DNA of 64,000 bases from an uncultured bacterium (GCA_937864225.1 CALMJK010000006.1:124001-188000); one strand, 5' to 3'; positions 8,711-17,887 are shown, counted from the first letter of the stretch. Notes: generated by a model from the letters alone, not told the origin. A program made the numbers and translations.

Positions 8711-9807
8711 AGTACATGGACGAATTCCGGGACCCCACGCTGGTGCAGGCGGTGATCGCGGAATTGTGGCGGACCGCCGTTCGCCCGCACGTGATCATGG
8801 AGATCTGCGGCGGGCAGACGCACGCCATCGTGCGCAGCGGTCTGGACCGGCTGCTGCCGCCCGGGCTGACGCTCGCGCACGGACCGGGCTGTCCCGTCTG
8901 CGTGACGCCGCTCGAGACCCTCGACCAGGCGATGGCCATCGCGTGCCGGCCCGACGTGATCTTCACGAGCTACGGCGACATGCTGCGGGTGCCGGGCTCG
9001 GACGGCGACCTGTTCGGCGTTCGCGCGCGCGGCGGCGACGTACGCGTCGTCTACTCGCCGCTCGACGCGGTCCGGCTCGCTCAGGAGAACCCCGCGCGCC
9101 AGGTCGTCTTCTTCGCGATCGGCTTCGAAACCACGGCGCCCGCCAACGCGACGAGCGTCGTGCAGGCCAGGCGCCTCGGGCTGCGCAATTTCACGATCCT
9201 GGCGTCGCAGGTCTGCGTGCCGGGCGCGATGCGCGCCATCCTGTCGTCGCCGGACAACCGCGTGGAGGCCTTCCTGGCGGCGGGGCACGTCTGCACGGTG
9301 ATGGGCTGGCGCGAGTACACGCCGATCGCCCGCGAGCACGGAGTGCCGATCGTGGTGACCGGCTTCGAGCCGCTCGACATCGCGCGCGGCATCCTCCTGG
9401 CGGTCAAGCAGCTCGAGGCGGGGCGCGCCGAGGTGGAGAACGCCTACGAGCGCGTGGTGACCGAGCCGGGCAACCCGGGCGCACAGACGGCCGTGCGCGA
9501 GGTGTTCCGCGTCGGCGACCGCGTTTGGCGCGGCCTCGGGGTGATCCCCGACGGCGGGTTGCACCTGCGCGACGAGTGGAGCGAGTTCGACGCGGCGAAG
9601 AGGTTCGACGTCTCGCGCGTCAAGCCCGTGGAGTCGCCGATCTGCATCGCGGGCGAGATCCTGAAGGGTCTGCGCCTGCCTGCCGACTGTCCCGCCTTCG
9701 ACGATCCATGCACGCCCGACCACCCGCTGGGCGCGACGATGGTGTCGGCGGAAGGGACCTGCAACGCCTACCACCGCTATGGCCGCGGCCGGGAGGAGAC
9801 CGAGTGA
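8707..9807 (+). CDS. hypD: Hydrogenase formation protein HypD
   Basis: HypD (366 residues) carries a [4Fe-4S] cluster and, with HypC, is the scaffold for the Fe(CN)2CO unit. Seen: [11 protein letters not shown], the [11 protein letters not shown] cysteine motif, and [14 protein letters not shown]-terminal cysteines ([25 protein letters not shown]) are the cluster ligands. The ATG start overlaps hypC; the stop overlaps the GTG of hypE. Confidence 0.96.
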   Translation: MKYMDEFRDPTLVQAVIAELWRTAVRPHVIMEICGGQTHAIVRSGLDRLLPPGLTLAHGPGCPVCVTPLETLDQAMAIACRPDVIFTSYGDMLRVPGSDGDLFGVRARGGDVRVVYSPLDAVRLAQENPARQVVFFAIGFETTAPANATSVVQARRLGLRNFTILASQVCVPGAMRAILSSPDNRVEAFLAAGHVCTVMGWREYTPIAREHGVPIVVTGFEPLDIARGILLAVKQLEAGRAEVENAYERVVTEPGNPGAQTAVREVFRVGDRVWRGLGVIPDGGLHLRDEWSEFDAAKRFDVSRVKPVESPICIAGEILKGLRLPADCPAFDDPCTPDHPLGATMVSAEGTCNAYHRYGRGREETE

Positions 9808-10877
9808 GCGGCGCCGCCGACCCGCGCGGTTTCGCCTGCCCGCCGCCGCCGCCGCGCCACGACCGGATCATCCTCGGCCACGGCGGCGGGGGGCGGCTGA
9901 CAGCCGAACTGATCGAGCGCCTGTTCCTGCCGCGCTTTGGCAACGACATCCTCGCCCAAGGCGACGACGCGGCGCTGCTGACGCTGCGCGAGCCGCTGCC
10001 CGCCGGCGCGCGTCTGGCGCTGACCACCGACGCGCACATCGTGCGCCCGCTCTTCTTCCCGGGCGGCGACATCGGCCGCCTGGCGGTCTGCGGCACCGTG
10101 AACGACCTGGCGATGGTCGGCGCCCGACCGCTCGGCCTGGCTGCCGCCTTCGTGATCGAAGAGGGACTGGAGAGCGAATTGTTAACGCGCGTGGCCGACT
10201 CCATGCGCGACGCGGCCCGCGAGGCGGGCGTGACGATCGTGGCCGGCGACACGAAGGTGGCCGAGCGCGGCAAGGTGGACGGGCTGTACGTCGCGACCGC
10301 CGCCGTCGGCGTCGTGCCGCCGGGGCGGAGCGCGCGCGCCGCCGGCGCCCGATCCGGCGACGCCGTGCTCGTCTCGGGCACGCTGGGCGAACATGGGCTG
10401 GCGGTGCTCGCGGCGCGGGGCGACTTGGCGCTGAGGACCGCCGTAGAGTCCGACGTGGCACCGCTTGGCGGACTCGTGGAGGCGCTCTATGCCGCCGGCA
10501 TCGACATCCACGCCCTGCGCGACCCCACCCGCGGCGGCCTTGCCGCGGCGGTGAACGAGATCGCCGCGCGCAGCGGCGTGGGTGTGACGCTGGAGGAGAC
10601 GGCGATCCCCGTCCGTCGCGAAGTGCGCGCGGCCTGCGAAGTGCTCGGCTTCGATCCGCTGCACCTGCCCAACGAGGGAAAGCTGGTCGCCTTCGTGCCG
10701 CAGGCGCAGGCGGAGCGCGCGCTGGCGACCATGCGCGGCCACCCCCGCGGCGCGGCGGCGGTCGCGATCGGCCACGCCGAGGCCGCGCCCCCCGGACGCG
10801 TGTTGATGCGCACGCCCTACGGCACCACGCGCGTGGTGGAGGTGCCGGCGGGGGAACTGCTGCCGAGGATCTGCTGA
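9804..10877 (+). CDS. hypE: Carbamoyl-dehydratase HypE
   Basis: HypE (357 residues, PurM-like ATP-dependent fold) accepts carbamoyl from HypF on its C-terminal Cys and dehydrates it to thiocyanate. The protein ends in PRIC, the required terminal cysteine. The N-terminal [11 protein letters not shown] and [12 protein letters not shown] motifs are typical. The GTG at 9804 overlaps the hypD stop (GTGA); a run of four prolines before the domain is a small N-terminal addition. It is the last gene of the hyp operon; a low-GC spacer follows. Confidence 0.96.
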   Translation: MSGAADPRGFACPPPPPRHDRIILGHGGGGRLTAELIERLFLPRFGNDILAQGDDAALLTLREPLPAGARLALTTDAHIVRPLFFPGGDIGRLAVCGTVNDLAMVGARPLGLAAAFVIEEGLESELLTRVADSMRDAAREAGVTIVAGDTKVAERGKVDGLYVATAAVGVVPPGRSARAAGARSGDAVLVSGTLGEHGLAVLAARGDLALRTAVESDVAPLGGLVEALYAAGIDIHALRDPTRGGLAAAVNEIAARSGVGVTLEETAIPVRREVRAACEVLGFDPLHLPNEGKLVAFVPQAQAERALATMRGHPRGAAAVAIGHAEAAPPGRVLMRTPYGTTRVVEVPAGELLPRIC

Positions 10878-11170
10878 GGCGCCGCGGGACGCGCTCGCTC
10901 AGGGCATGTGGCCGCCGCTACGGGCGTTTTTTCCGGCTTCTGAGGGCCTTTGGAGGCCTTTGGCGGCGTGAATGGGCCCATTCTGGCCATTCAAAACCCA
11001 AAGGAAGCCAATAATCGCCTAAAGGTTTCATAAAAAGCCAAGGAAATGGCCAATATGTGCTAAAATACCGAGAAAATGCCCGTTTCAAGGCGAATGAACG
11101 GGTTATTTCATAGTCGTCCAGCGGCAATTCGGGGCGATCCTCCGCACCCTTCGCCAGGGCGGGCGGGCTG
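10878..11170. other. AT-richer spacer with short repeats and palindromes
   Basis: This 293-bp stretch has no convincing gene and is visibly poorer in G+C than everything around it (A/T runs from about 10930 to 11110). It contains a direct repeat GGCCTTTGG (10945-10964 region), a perfect 14-bp palindrome GAATGGGCCCATTC (10970-10983) followed by another GGCCATTC, and an inverted repeat CCCGTT/AACGGG (11079-11084/11097-11102) followed by TTATTT that could be a weak terminator. A 96-codon reverse reading frame crosses it with odd composition (many Trp, Pro, Phe) and is not believed. It may be a decayed element, an sRNA locus or a transferred fragment. Confidence 0.4.
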
Positions 11171-11199
11171 TTTGCCGTCCCGCCCCGGAGCCGTATAGT
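11171..11199 (+). promoter_or_regulatory. Sigma70-type promoter, leaderless arrangement
   Basis: TTTGCC (11171-11176) and TATAGT (11194-11199) are 17 nt apart. The -10 box ends 7 nt before the ATG at 11207, so transcription is predicted to begin at or next to the start codon. No Shine-Dalgarno sequence lies before that ATG, consistent with a leaderless mRNA. Confidence 0.5.
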
Positions 11200-11206
11200 G
11201 GCGGCC

Positions 11207-12415
11207 ATGACGACCCGGCCGCGTCAGCCCGCCCCGCCCCTGCACCCCGTCGTGCGCGCCACCGGCTGGGTCTCGTTCTTCACCGACCTGGGCAGCGAGC
11301 TCGTCTACCCGCTGCTGCCGGACTTCATCACCGGCACGCTCAAGGCCTCGCGGCGCACGCTGGGGCTCATCGAGGGGCTGGCCGAGGGCGTGCCGTCGCT
11401 GCTGAAACTCTGGTCGGGAGGGCTCGCCGACCGGGCGCGCAGCCGTAAAGGGCTCATCCTCGCGGGCTATCTGCTCTCCTCGCTGGTGAAGCCGTTCATC
11501 GGTCTGGCCGGCACCGCCACGACCGTCCTCGGTCTGCGCGTGCTCGACCGCGTGGGCAAGGGGATCCGCGGCGCGCCCCGCGACGCGCTCGTCGCCGATT
11601 TCGCCGGGCCGCAGCGCGGGCGGGCGTTCGGCTGGCAGCGCGCGATGGACCACGCGGGCGCCGTCGCGGGGGGACTGCTTGGGTTCCTGCTGCTGCGCGG
11701 ACTGGGCGTGGACCTGCGCGTGGCCATCGCCCTCTCGGTCATCCCCGGCCTGCTGGCGGTGCTGACCGTCGCGCTGGGCGTGCGCGACGATCCGGCGCGG
11801 CAGCGGGCGCTAGCCGGCGCCGCCGCGCCGCCGCCGGCGGGGCCCGCCCTCCCGCGCGCTTTCCGCCTCTACCTCGTGGCGGCCGTGCTCTTCGCGCTCG
11901 CCAACTCGAGCGACGCGTTCCTGATCCTGCGCGCGCGCGAGATGGGATTGCCGCTGCTGATGGTCCCGCTGGCGTGGGCGCTGCTGCACGCGGTCAAGAG
12001 CGTGACGTCGCTGTGGGGGGGCGGCCTGTCGGATCGCGTGGGGCGACGGCCCGTGCTGCTGCTGGGTTGGACGCTCTACACCCTGGTGTACGCCGCCTTC
12101 GCCTGGTCCACGGGAACCGCCGCGGCGTGGGGCTTGTTCGCGGCCTACGGCGTCTTCTTCGGCGCGACCGAGGGGGTCGCCAAGGCGTACGTCGCGGACC
12201 TGGTGCCCGCGGCGGCGCGCGGCCGCGCCTTCGGGCTGCTGGGCATGCTGGAGGGCCTGCTCCTGATCCCCGTTTCGCTCGCCGTCGGCTGGCTCTGGGA
12301 CGCGACGGGGTCCGGACGCGTGCCGCTGGCGATCGAGGCGGGCCTGGCGCTGGTCGCGGCGGCGTGGCTGGCGCTGGCCTGCGGCCAGCGGCGGCGCCCG
12401 GCGACGGGCATGTGA
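11207..12415 (+). CDS. Major facilitator superfamily transporter
   Basis: The 402-residue integral membrane protein has about 12 hydrophobic segments. The loop after TM2 (GLADRARSRKGLILAGY) and its counterpart in the second half (GGLSDRVGRRPVLLLGW) are the paired MFS A-motifs that define the superfamily; a second-half motif GVFFGATEGVAKAYVADL is also seen in related uncharacterised MFS carriers. The substrate cannot be told. The ATG 11207 is preferred over GTG 11198, which overlaps the -10 box. It is a single-gene unit after the hyp operon; no evidence ties it to hydrogenase function. Confidence 0.85.
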   Translation: MTTRPRQPAPPLHPVVRATGWVSFFTDLGSELVYPLLPDFITGTLKASRRTLGLIEGLAEGVPSLLKLWSGGLADRARSRKGLILAGYLLSSLVKPFIGLAGTATTVLGLRVLDRVGKGIRGAPRDALVADFAGPQRGRAFGWQRAMDHAGAVAGGLLGFLLLRGLGVDLRVAIALSVIPGLLAVLTVALGVRDDPARQRALAGAAAPPPAGPALPRAFRLYLVAAVLFALANSSDAFLILRAREMGLPLLMVPLAWALLHAVKSVTSLWGGGLSDRVGRRPVLLLGWTLYTLVYAAFAWSTGTAAAWGLFAAYGVFFGATEGVAKAYVADLVPAAARGRAFGLLGMLEGLLLIPVSLAVGWLWDATGSGRVPLAIEAGLALVAAAWLALACGQRRRPATGM

Positions 12416-12490
12416 CTTGCATTTTCATCGCGCTTCGTCGACGATGAGCTGGTAGGCGGCCTTGGACTGCCTCGAAAGGAGTCGTGGGAC

Positions 12491-12970
12491 ATGAAGAGGA
12501 TCCTGCTCTGTGCGCTTTTCGCAATCGCGGCCGGCGCCGCCACGGCGAGCGCCGAAACGGCCTGGGGTTTGCGCGGCGGCATCACTTTCGACCCCGACCA
12601 GGTGCATGTCGGCGCGCACATGCTGGCGGGCGAGCTGTTCGAGGACGGCTATTTCCTGCCGAACGTCGAGGTCGGTTTCGGGGACCACATGACGATCATC
12701 GCCGTGAACCCCGAGCTGGTCTACAAATTCACCAAGCGCAGCTCGACGCCGTGGGGCTTCTACATCGGCGGCGGCCTCGGCATCAATTTCGTCAGCTGGG
12801 ACGACGACTATTTCTACAGCGAGCACGACTCGGACACCGACCTGGGATTGAACATCCTGGGCGGCATGAGCCGGAAGCTGTCCGACGGCAACGACTTCTT
12901 CGTCGAGTTGAAGCTCGGTCTGTCCGACTCGCCGGACGGCAAGATCACGGCGGGATTCACCTTCTACTAG
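12491..12970 (+). CDS. Small outer-membrane beta-barrel-like protein
   Basis: The 159-residue product has a signal peptide cleaved after ATASA (residue 21). The remainder alternates hydrophobic and polar residues (WGLRGGITF, WGFYIGGGLGINFV, DFFVELKLGLS) and ends with a C-terminal Phe-Tyr preceded by FTF, the signature of an outer-membrane barrel strand recognised by the BAM complex. The size fits an eight-stranded OmpX/OmpA-like barrel. An AAGGAG site precedes the ATG. No enzymatic motif is seen; specific function unknown. A strong terminator follows. Confidence 0.7.
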   Translation: MKRILLCALFAIAAGAATASAETAWGLRGGITFDPDQVHVGAHMLAGELFEDGYFLPNVEVGFGDHMTIIAVNPELVYKFTKRSSTPWGFYIGGGLGINFVSWDDDYFYSEHDSDTDLGLNILGGMSRKLSDGNDFFVELKLGLSDSPDGKITAGFTFY

Positions 12971-12995
12971 GGCCCGGCGTCGGCCGGAAGCGCGA

Positions 12996-13026
12996 CGAGG
13001 GGCGCCCCGCGGGCGCCCCTCGTTTT
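12996..13026 (+). terminator. Rho-independent terminator
   Basis: An 11-bp perfect stem (CGAGGGGCGCC 12996-13006 with GGCGCCCCTCG 13012-13022), a 5-nt loop and TTTT (13023-13026) lie 25 nt after the beta-barrel gene. Confidence 0.85.
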
Positions 13027-13168
13027 GTCGGAAGGGGGTCGCCGGCACGACGGTTACCGGCGTGGGCGCGGGCGTCTGCCCTGGCGACGCTCTTTGTAGT
13101 AGGATGGGGCGGACGGCGGCCGCCGGCCCGCCGGACGAGCCGCGTGCCGTCGCGGAAGGATGGCGGCG

Positions 13169-13939
13169 ATGAATCCCCTCTCGTTGCAGAATGGGATCAT
13201 CTACGGGCCGGTCCGTTCGCGGCGCCTGGGCTGCTCGCTGGGCGTCAACCTGCTGCCTTGCGATTACAAGCTCTGCTCCTTCGACTGCATCTACTGCCAC
13301 TACGGCCGGACGGAGGTGAAGGCGCCCTCCCCTTCCCGCGAGCATTTTCCCGGGGTGCGCGACGTGCTCGCGGCGCTCGAGCGCACGCTGCGGCAGCGGC
13401 GCGATTTCGAGACGATCACCTTCTCCGGCAACGGCGAGCCGACGCTGCACCCCGATTTCGCCGAGCTGGCGTCGGAGGCCCGGCGCCTGCGCGACCGGTA
13501 CGCGCCCGCTGCGAAGCTGGCGCTGCTCTCCAACTCCAGCACCGCGCATCGCCCCGACATCCGCGAGGCGCTGGGCCAATTCGACCTGCCGATCATGAAG
13601 TTGGACGCGGGCGATTCAGGCACGCTGGCGCGGGTGAACCGGCCGGCGGCGCAGGTCGGGCTGGACGACATGGTCGGCGCCCTGAGCCAGATCCCCCATC
13701 TGACCGTGCAGAGCGTGATCGTGGCGGGGCACCTGGGCAACGCCGACGAGGAGGTCCTCGAGCGCTGGCTGGCCGCGCTGGCCCGCATCGGCCCGCGGGA
13801 GGTCCAGATCTACAGCAGCGACCGCCCGGTGGCCGAGACGGGCGTGGAACGGGTGCCCCCGCCGGTTCTGCAGCAGCTCGCCGAGCGCGTGCGGTCGCGC
13901 GTGCGCGCCGGCGCGTCGGCGTACTGGTGCGAGACGTAG
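13169..13939 (+). CDS. Radical SAM protein
   Basis: The 256-residue cytoplasmic enzyme carries the [4Fe-4S]/SAM motif CxxxCxxC as LCSFDCIYC (Cys36, Cys40, Cys43), followed by the SAM-binding FSGNGEPTLHPDF motif. This arrangement, with an N-terminal IIYGPVRSRRLG, is that of a widespread family of short uncharacterised radical SAM proteins. The C-terminal part (VPPPVLQQLAERVR) has no extra cluster. The ATG 13169 sits 9 nt from GGAAGG; an ATG nine bases upstream (13160) is the alternative. It is monocistronic by spacing. The reaction is unknown. Confidence 0.85.
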   Translation: MNPLSLQNGIIYGPVRSRRLGCSLGVNLLPCDYKLCSFDCIYCHYGRTEVKAPSPSREHFPGVRDVLAALERTLRQRRDFETITFSGNGEPTLHPDFAELASEARRLRDRYAPAAKLALLSNSSTAHRPDIREALGQFDLPIMKLDAGDSGTLARVNRPAAQVGLDDMVGALSQIPHLTVQSVIVAGHLGNADEEVLERWLAALARIGPREVQIYSSDRPVAETGVERVPPPVLQQLAERVRSRVRAGASAYWCET

Positions 13940-13994
13940 GGGCGGTGGACGGCGGGGCGCCCAGCAGACGCTAGCTCGCGCGGGGGCAGCCGGC

Positions 13995-14000
13995 TATGAT
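13995..14000 (+). promoter_or_regulatory. Possible -10 box of the YCII/methyltransferase unit
   Basis: TATGAT lies 44 nt before the GTG of the YCII-like gene. The matching -35 position (TAGCTC, 13972-13977, 17 nt away) is poor, so this is tentative. Confidence 0.3.
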
Positions 14001-14044
14001 GCCGTGGATCCGCCCAGGCTCCGTCCCCATGCCCGGAGGCGCCC

Positions 14045-14383
14045 GTGTCGAAGGTCCTGCCCGTCTTTCTCTGCCAGTTGCGGCCGCTGCGCGCCGCCAT
14101 GCTCGACGAGGGCCCGACTCCGCGCGAGCAGGAGGCCGTCGAGAAGCACTTCGCCTACCTGCAGGATCTGGCCGGGCGCGGCGTCGTGCTGGTCGCGGGT
14201 CGGACGCTCACGCGCGGCGCCGACGCCTTCGGCATCTGCGTCCTGCGCGCCGACAGCGAGGACACGGCCCGCGCCATCGTGGAGGCTGATCCGGCCGTCA
14301 AGGCCGGCGTCATGAGCGCGCGTCTGTACCCGTTCCACGTCGCGTTGCTGGGGCGCGCGACGCCCGAAAGCTGGGTGGCGTGA
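14045..14383 (+). CDS. YCII-related (YciI-like) protein
   Basis: The 112-residue protein fits the YCII ferredoxin-like fold: an N-terminal strand (KVLPVFLCQLRP), a central helix with EQEAVEKHFAYLQDLAGRGVVLVAG, and a C-terminal strand pattern ending in LYPFHVALLG. Known members are small dimeric proteins of uncertain enzymatic role, the central His and a distal Asp being the usual putative active-site pair; His (EKHFAYL) is present. It starts at GTG 14045 after GGAGG. The stop overlaps the next gene's GTG by 4 nt, so it is coupled to the methyltransferase. Confidence 0.75.
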   Translation: MSKVLPVFLCQLRPLRAAMLDEGPTPREQEAVEKHFAYLQDLAGRGVVLVAGRTLTRGADAFGICVLRADSEDTARAIVEADPAVKAGVMSARLYPFHVALLGRATPESWVA

Positions 14384-15186
14384 ACGCGGCCGCGGACCAG
14401 GCGGCGGACGCCGGGCTCTACGCCGACGCCGCGGTTTACGACGTGCTAATGACGCCCGGCACGGCCCGCGAGCTCGACGTGCTGGAGCGCCTCGCACGGA
14501 CCTTCGCCGCGCCGGCGCGCCGGCCGCTCTGGCTGGAACCGGCCTGCGGCACCGGACGCCTGCTGCGCCTGGCGGCCGCGCGGGGCGCGCGCGCGTGGGG
14601 TTTCGATCGCGCGCCGGGCATGGTCGCCTACGCGCGCGCGGCGCTGGTGCGCCGCGGCCTGCACCGCCGCGCGCACGTGTTCCTCGCCGACCTGACCGAT
14701 TTCGCGGACGCCGTCGCGCGCCACTCGGTGGACTTCGCTTTCACGCCACACAACACGATCCGCCACCTCGACAGCGACACCGCGCTTTTGGCCCACCTCG
14801 CCGGGATCGCGCGCGTGCTCAAGCCGAGCGGCGTCTATGCGATCGGCCTCAGCCTCACCGACTACGCGGGCGAGTCGCCCGACGAGGATGTCTGGACGGC
14901 GCGGCGGGGCGGGCTGCGCGTGACGCAGATCGTCAATTACCTGCCCCCGGGCGTGGCCGGCAGGGGAACGCGGCGCGAGCGCGTGATCAGCCACCTCATG
15001 GTCACGCGCGGCGCGACGACCCTGCACCGCGACTGCGCGTACGATCTGCGCTGCTGGAGCGAGCGCCAGTGGAACGCGGTCCTGCGCCACGCCCCGCTGC
15101 GTCGCGTGGCCAGCCTCGATGCCTCCGGACGCCTGCAGGCCGGCCGGCGCCTGCCGTACCAGTTCGAGGTCCTGGCGACGAAGTGA
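14380..15186 (+). CDS. Class I SAM-dependent methyltransferase
   Basis: The 268-residue soluble protein has motif I WLEPACGTGRLLRLAA (residues 50-65), an acidic residue ending strand 2 (WGFDRAPGM), and motif IV FAFTPHNTIRHL where many N-methyltransferases carry an Asn. The C-terminal half includes DLRCWSERQWNAVL, common in class I enzymes acting on small molecules. The substrate is unknown. It begins at GTG overlapping the stop of the YCII-like gene, so the two probably act together. Confidence 0.8.
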   Translation: MNAAADQAADAGLYADAAVYDVLMTPGTARELDVLERLARTFAAPARRPLWLEPACGTGRLLRLAAARGARAWGFDRAPGMVAYARAALVRRGLHRRAHVFLADLTDFADAVARHSVDFAFTPHNTIRHLDSDTALLAHLAGIARVLKPSGVYAIGLSLTDYAGESPDEDVWTARRGGLRVTQIVNYLPPGVAGRGTRRERVISHLMVTRGATTLHRDCAYDLRCWSERQWNAVLRHAPLRRVASLDASGRLQAGRRLPYQFEVLATK

Positions 15187-15296
15187 GCGGGGGTGGCGGT
15201 TCCTCGATATCCTCGTCGATCTTGGCCTGCGTTGGCCGCATAATGGCGCGGCGTTCGCTCAGCTGGAGCACCGGTCCCGTTCAAGGGGAGGCCGCC

Positions 15297-16778
15297 ATGT
15301 CCGTCTTCGCGCGCGCCCTGCTGGCCGCCGTCATGTCCGCGATCGCGGCCGGAGTCGTGGTCGCCGGCGAGTCCGGCGATTTCGGCCGGGCCTTCGGCGA
15401 CGAAACGCTGCGCATCGACTACTTCCACGTGGGCTCGGCCGCCGAGGAGTTCGCGACGCTCGACCAGGTGTGGCGCCAGGGCGTCTGGGCGGGCAGCCGC
15501 GTCCATCTCGTCGACGACCTCAACAATGGCAACTACTACGCGAAGCTCTACGACGCCGTCACGGGCGAACTGCTCTGGTCGCGCGGCTTCGACTCCTACT
15601 TCGGCGAGTACAAGACCACGGAGCAGGCCGGGCGGGGCGAGCGCCGCGCCTACCACGAGTCCGTGCTGGCGCCGTGCCCCCAGGGCAGGGTTCGCTTCGC
15701 GCTGGAGGTCCGCCAGCGCGACAAGACGCTGCGCGAGTTCTTCTCCGCCGAGATCGATCCCGGCGCCTGGACCGTGCGCCGCGATCCGCCCGACCCGGAC
15801 GTCGTCGTCGTGGAGGAACGGCTCAGCGGCGATCCGCATGCGAAGGTCGACATCGCGATCCTGGCCGAGGGCTACACGGCCGCCCAGGAGGGCAAGTTCC
15901 GGGCGGACCTGGCGCGATTCACGCGGGTCCTGTTCGGCCACGAGCCCTTCGCCGCGCTGGCCGACCGCTTCAACGTGAGGGGCGTGTTCAGGCCGTCGGC
16001 GGACAGCGGCTGCGACGAGCCCAGCCGCGGCGTCCACCGCCGCACCGTGCTGGGCACGACGTTCGACTCGCTCGGATCGGAGCGCTACCTCCTGACCGAG
16101 GACAACCGCGCCTTGCGCGACCTGGCCGCCGCCGTGCCCTACGACGTGCTCTACGTCATGGTGAACCACGAGCGCTACGGAGGCGGCGGCATCTACAACC
16201 TGTTCTGCACCTTCACGACCGACAACCAGTGGAGCGAGTACGTCTTCCTGCACGAACTCGGGCACGCCTTCGCGGGCCTGGCCGACGAGTACTACACTTC
16301 CTCGACGGCGTACAACGAGTTCTACCCGCGCGGCATCGAGCCGGTGGAGCCGAACATCACGGCGCTGCTCGATCCGGCGGCGCTCAAGTGGCGCGGACTC
16401 GTCGCGGCCGGCACTCCTCTGCCGACACCCTGGGAGAAAGCCGAGCACGACGAGCTGGACCTGGCGTATCAGAAACTGCGCACGGAGTTGAACGACCGGA
16501 TCGCGGCGCTCATGCGCGCGGGCGCTCCAGCCGCCGAGATCGCGCTCCTGCAGACCGAGTCCGAGACGCGCTCGCTCGAGCACGCGCGACGGATCGACGC
16601 CTATCTCGCGACCAGCGTCTGGGGCGCGACGGTGGGGGCCTTCGAGGGCGCGGGCTACTCGTCCGAGGGGTTGTACCGCTCCCAGCTCGACTGCATCATG
16701 TTCACGAAGGGATCGAAGCCGTTCTGCGCGGCTTGCCGGCGCGCGATCGCGCGGGTGACCGAGCGATACACGGAGTAG
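15297..16778 (+). CDS. Secreted M64-family zinc metallopeptidase
   Basis: The 493-residue product has a signal peptide (residues 1-23, cleavage near VVAG) and an N-terminal beta-rich domain (about 25-175) before the peptidase domain. The zinc motif HELGHAFAGLADEY starts at His319 (HExxH plus downstream Asp-Glu) and is the M64 (IgA-peptidase-like) signature; DIAILAEGYTAAQEGKF marks the domain start. Cysteines at the C-terminus (LDCIMFTKGSKPFCAACRRA) also fit the family. An AAGGGGAG site precedes the ATG. CATAAT at 15239-15244 could be a -10 box without a good -35. It probably digests external protein; the target is unknown. Confidence 0.88.
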   Translation: MSVFARALLAAVMSAIAAGVVVAGESGDFGRAFGDETLRIDYFHVGSAAEEFATLDQVWRQGVWAGSRVHLVDDLNNGNYYAKLYDAVTGELLWSRGFDSYFGEYKTTEQAGRGERRAYHESVLAPCPQGRVRFALEVRQRDKTLREFFSAEIDPGAWTVRRDPPDPDVVVVEERLSGDPHAKVDIAILAEGYTAAQEGKFRADLARFTRVLFGHEPFAALADRFNVRGVFRPSADSGCDEPSRGVHRRTVLGTTFDSLGSERYLLTEDNRALRDLAAAVPYDVLYVMVNHERYGGGGIYNLFCTFTTDNQWSEYVFLHELGHAFAGLADEYYTSSTAYNEFYPRGIEPVEPNITALLDPAALKWRGLVAAGTPLPTPWEKAEHDELDLAYQKLRTELNDRIAALMRAGAPAAEIALLQTESETRSLEHARRIDAYLATSVWGATVGAFEGAGYSSEGLYRSQLDCIMFTKGSKPFCAACRRAIARVTERYTE

Positions 16779-16888
16779 GGCGCATCCCCAGACCGTGCGA
16801 ATAGGGCAGCCGGCGCCGGTGTAGGACGGGGGCCGCCGGCGGCACAGGACGCCGCCGACGGATCGGCCGAACAGGGAGGCACGACGAC

Positions 16889-17887
16889 ATGAGCCAATGG
16901 TACTTCGCCATCGACGGCAAGCAGAACGGACCCCTCGACACCGACGCCGCCCGCGCCTTCGCGCGACAGAACCCGCGCGCGCACGTGTGGCGACAGGGTT
17001 GGACGAACTGGGTGCTCGCGGAACAGGTGGCCGAACTGCAGGCCGGCGGGGCGAGCGGCGGCTCGGTTCCGCCCCGCGCCCCGGCGCCGGTGGGTCGCGC
17101 GGACGAGATCGACTTCAAGCTGTTCGGACAGGAGATGCAATACGTCGAAGTGGAACTCGACCCGGGCGAGAGCGCGGTGGCCGAGGCCGGCGCGATGATG
17201 TTCAAGGACGCGAGCGTGGAGATGAGCACGGTCTTCGGCGACGGCTCGGGTCGAGAGGGCCAGACCTTCGTGGACAAGCTGGTGGGCGCGGGCAAGCGGC
17301 TGCTGACGGGGGAGAGCCTCTTCATCACGGCCTTCACGAACAAGGGTGGCGGCAAGGCCAAGGTCGCGTTCGCCGCGCCGTTCCCGGGCAATATTCTGCC
17401 GATCCGCCTGAGCGAGACGGGGGGCCGGCTGATCTGCCAGAAGGACAGTTTCCTGGCCGCCGCCAAGGGCGTGCAGATCGGCATCGCGTTCCAGAAGCGC
17501 ATCCTCACCGGTCTGTTCGGCGGCGAGGGCTTCATCATGCAGAAGGTGGAGGGAGACGGCTGGGTCTTCGTGCACATGGGCGGTACCGTGACGGAGCGAC
17601 AGCTTGCGCCGGGCGAGGTGCTGCACGTTGACACCGGCTGCCTGGCGGCGCTGACCGACAGCGTCACCTACGACGTGATCCAGGCCGGGGGCATCAAGAC
17701 CATGCTGTTCGGCGGGGAGGGCGTGTTCTTCGTGCGCCTGACGGGCCCCGGCCGCGTCTGGCTGCAGAGCCTGCCTTTCTCGCGCCTGGCGGGCCGCATG
17801 CTGGCGGCCGCGCCCCAGGCGGGCGGGCACCAGGGCGAGGGCTCGGTGCTCGGGCCGCTGGGCGGGCTGCTGCGGGGAGACCGCTAG
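16889..17887 (+). CDS. GYF-like domain / AIM24 family fusion
   Basis: The 332-residue cytoplasmic protein starts with a GYF_2-type module (residues 1-55; WYFAIDGKQNGPLD ... RVWRQGW-type ending WRQGWTNWVLAEQV), then a Gly/Pro linker, then an AIM24/TIGR00266 beta-prism domain (about residues 75-310) with VELDPGESAVAEAGAMMF, ESLFITAFTN, MQKVEGDGWVFVHMGG and HVDTGCLAAL. AIM24 proteins are tryptophan-RNA-binding-attenuator-like folds of unclear role, sometimes envelope-associated. The start ATG has GGGAGG 10 nt upstream. No operon partner is evident. Confidence 0.85.
   Translation: MSQWYFAIDGKQNGPLDTDAARAFARQNPRAHVWRQGWTNWVLAEQVAELQAGGASGGSVPPRAPAPVGRADEIDFKLFGQEMQYVEVELDPGESAVAEAGAMMFKDASVEMSTVFGDGSGREGQTFVDKLVGAGKRLLTGESLFITAFTNKGGGKAKVAFAAPFPGNILPIRLSETGGRLICQKDSFLAAAKGVQIGIAFQKRILTGLFGGEGFIMQKVEGDGWVFVHMGGTVTERQLAPGEVLHVDTGCLAALTDSVTYDVIQAGGIKTMLFGGEGVFFVRLTGPGRVWLQSLPFSRLAGRMLAAAPQAGGHQGEGSVLGPLGGLLRGDR

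Noticed and set aside
10918-11208. Reverse 96-codon frame in the AT-rich spacer
   Set aside because: Unusual Trp/Pro/Phe composition, no ribosome site, start overlaps the MFS start on the other strand.
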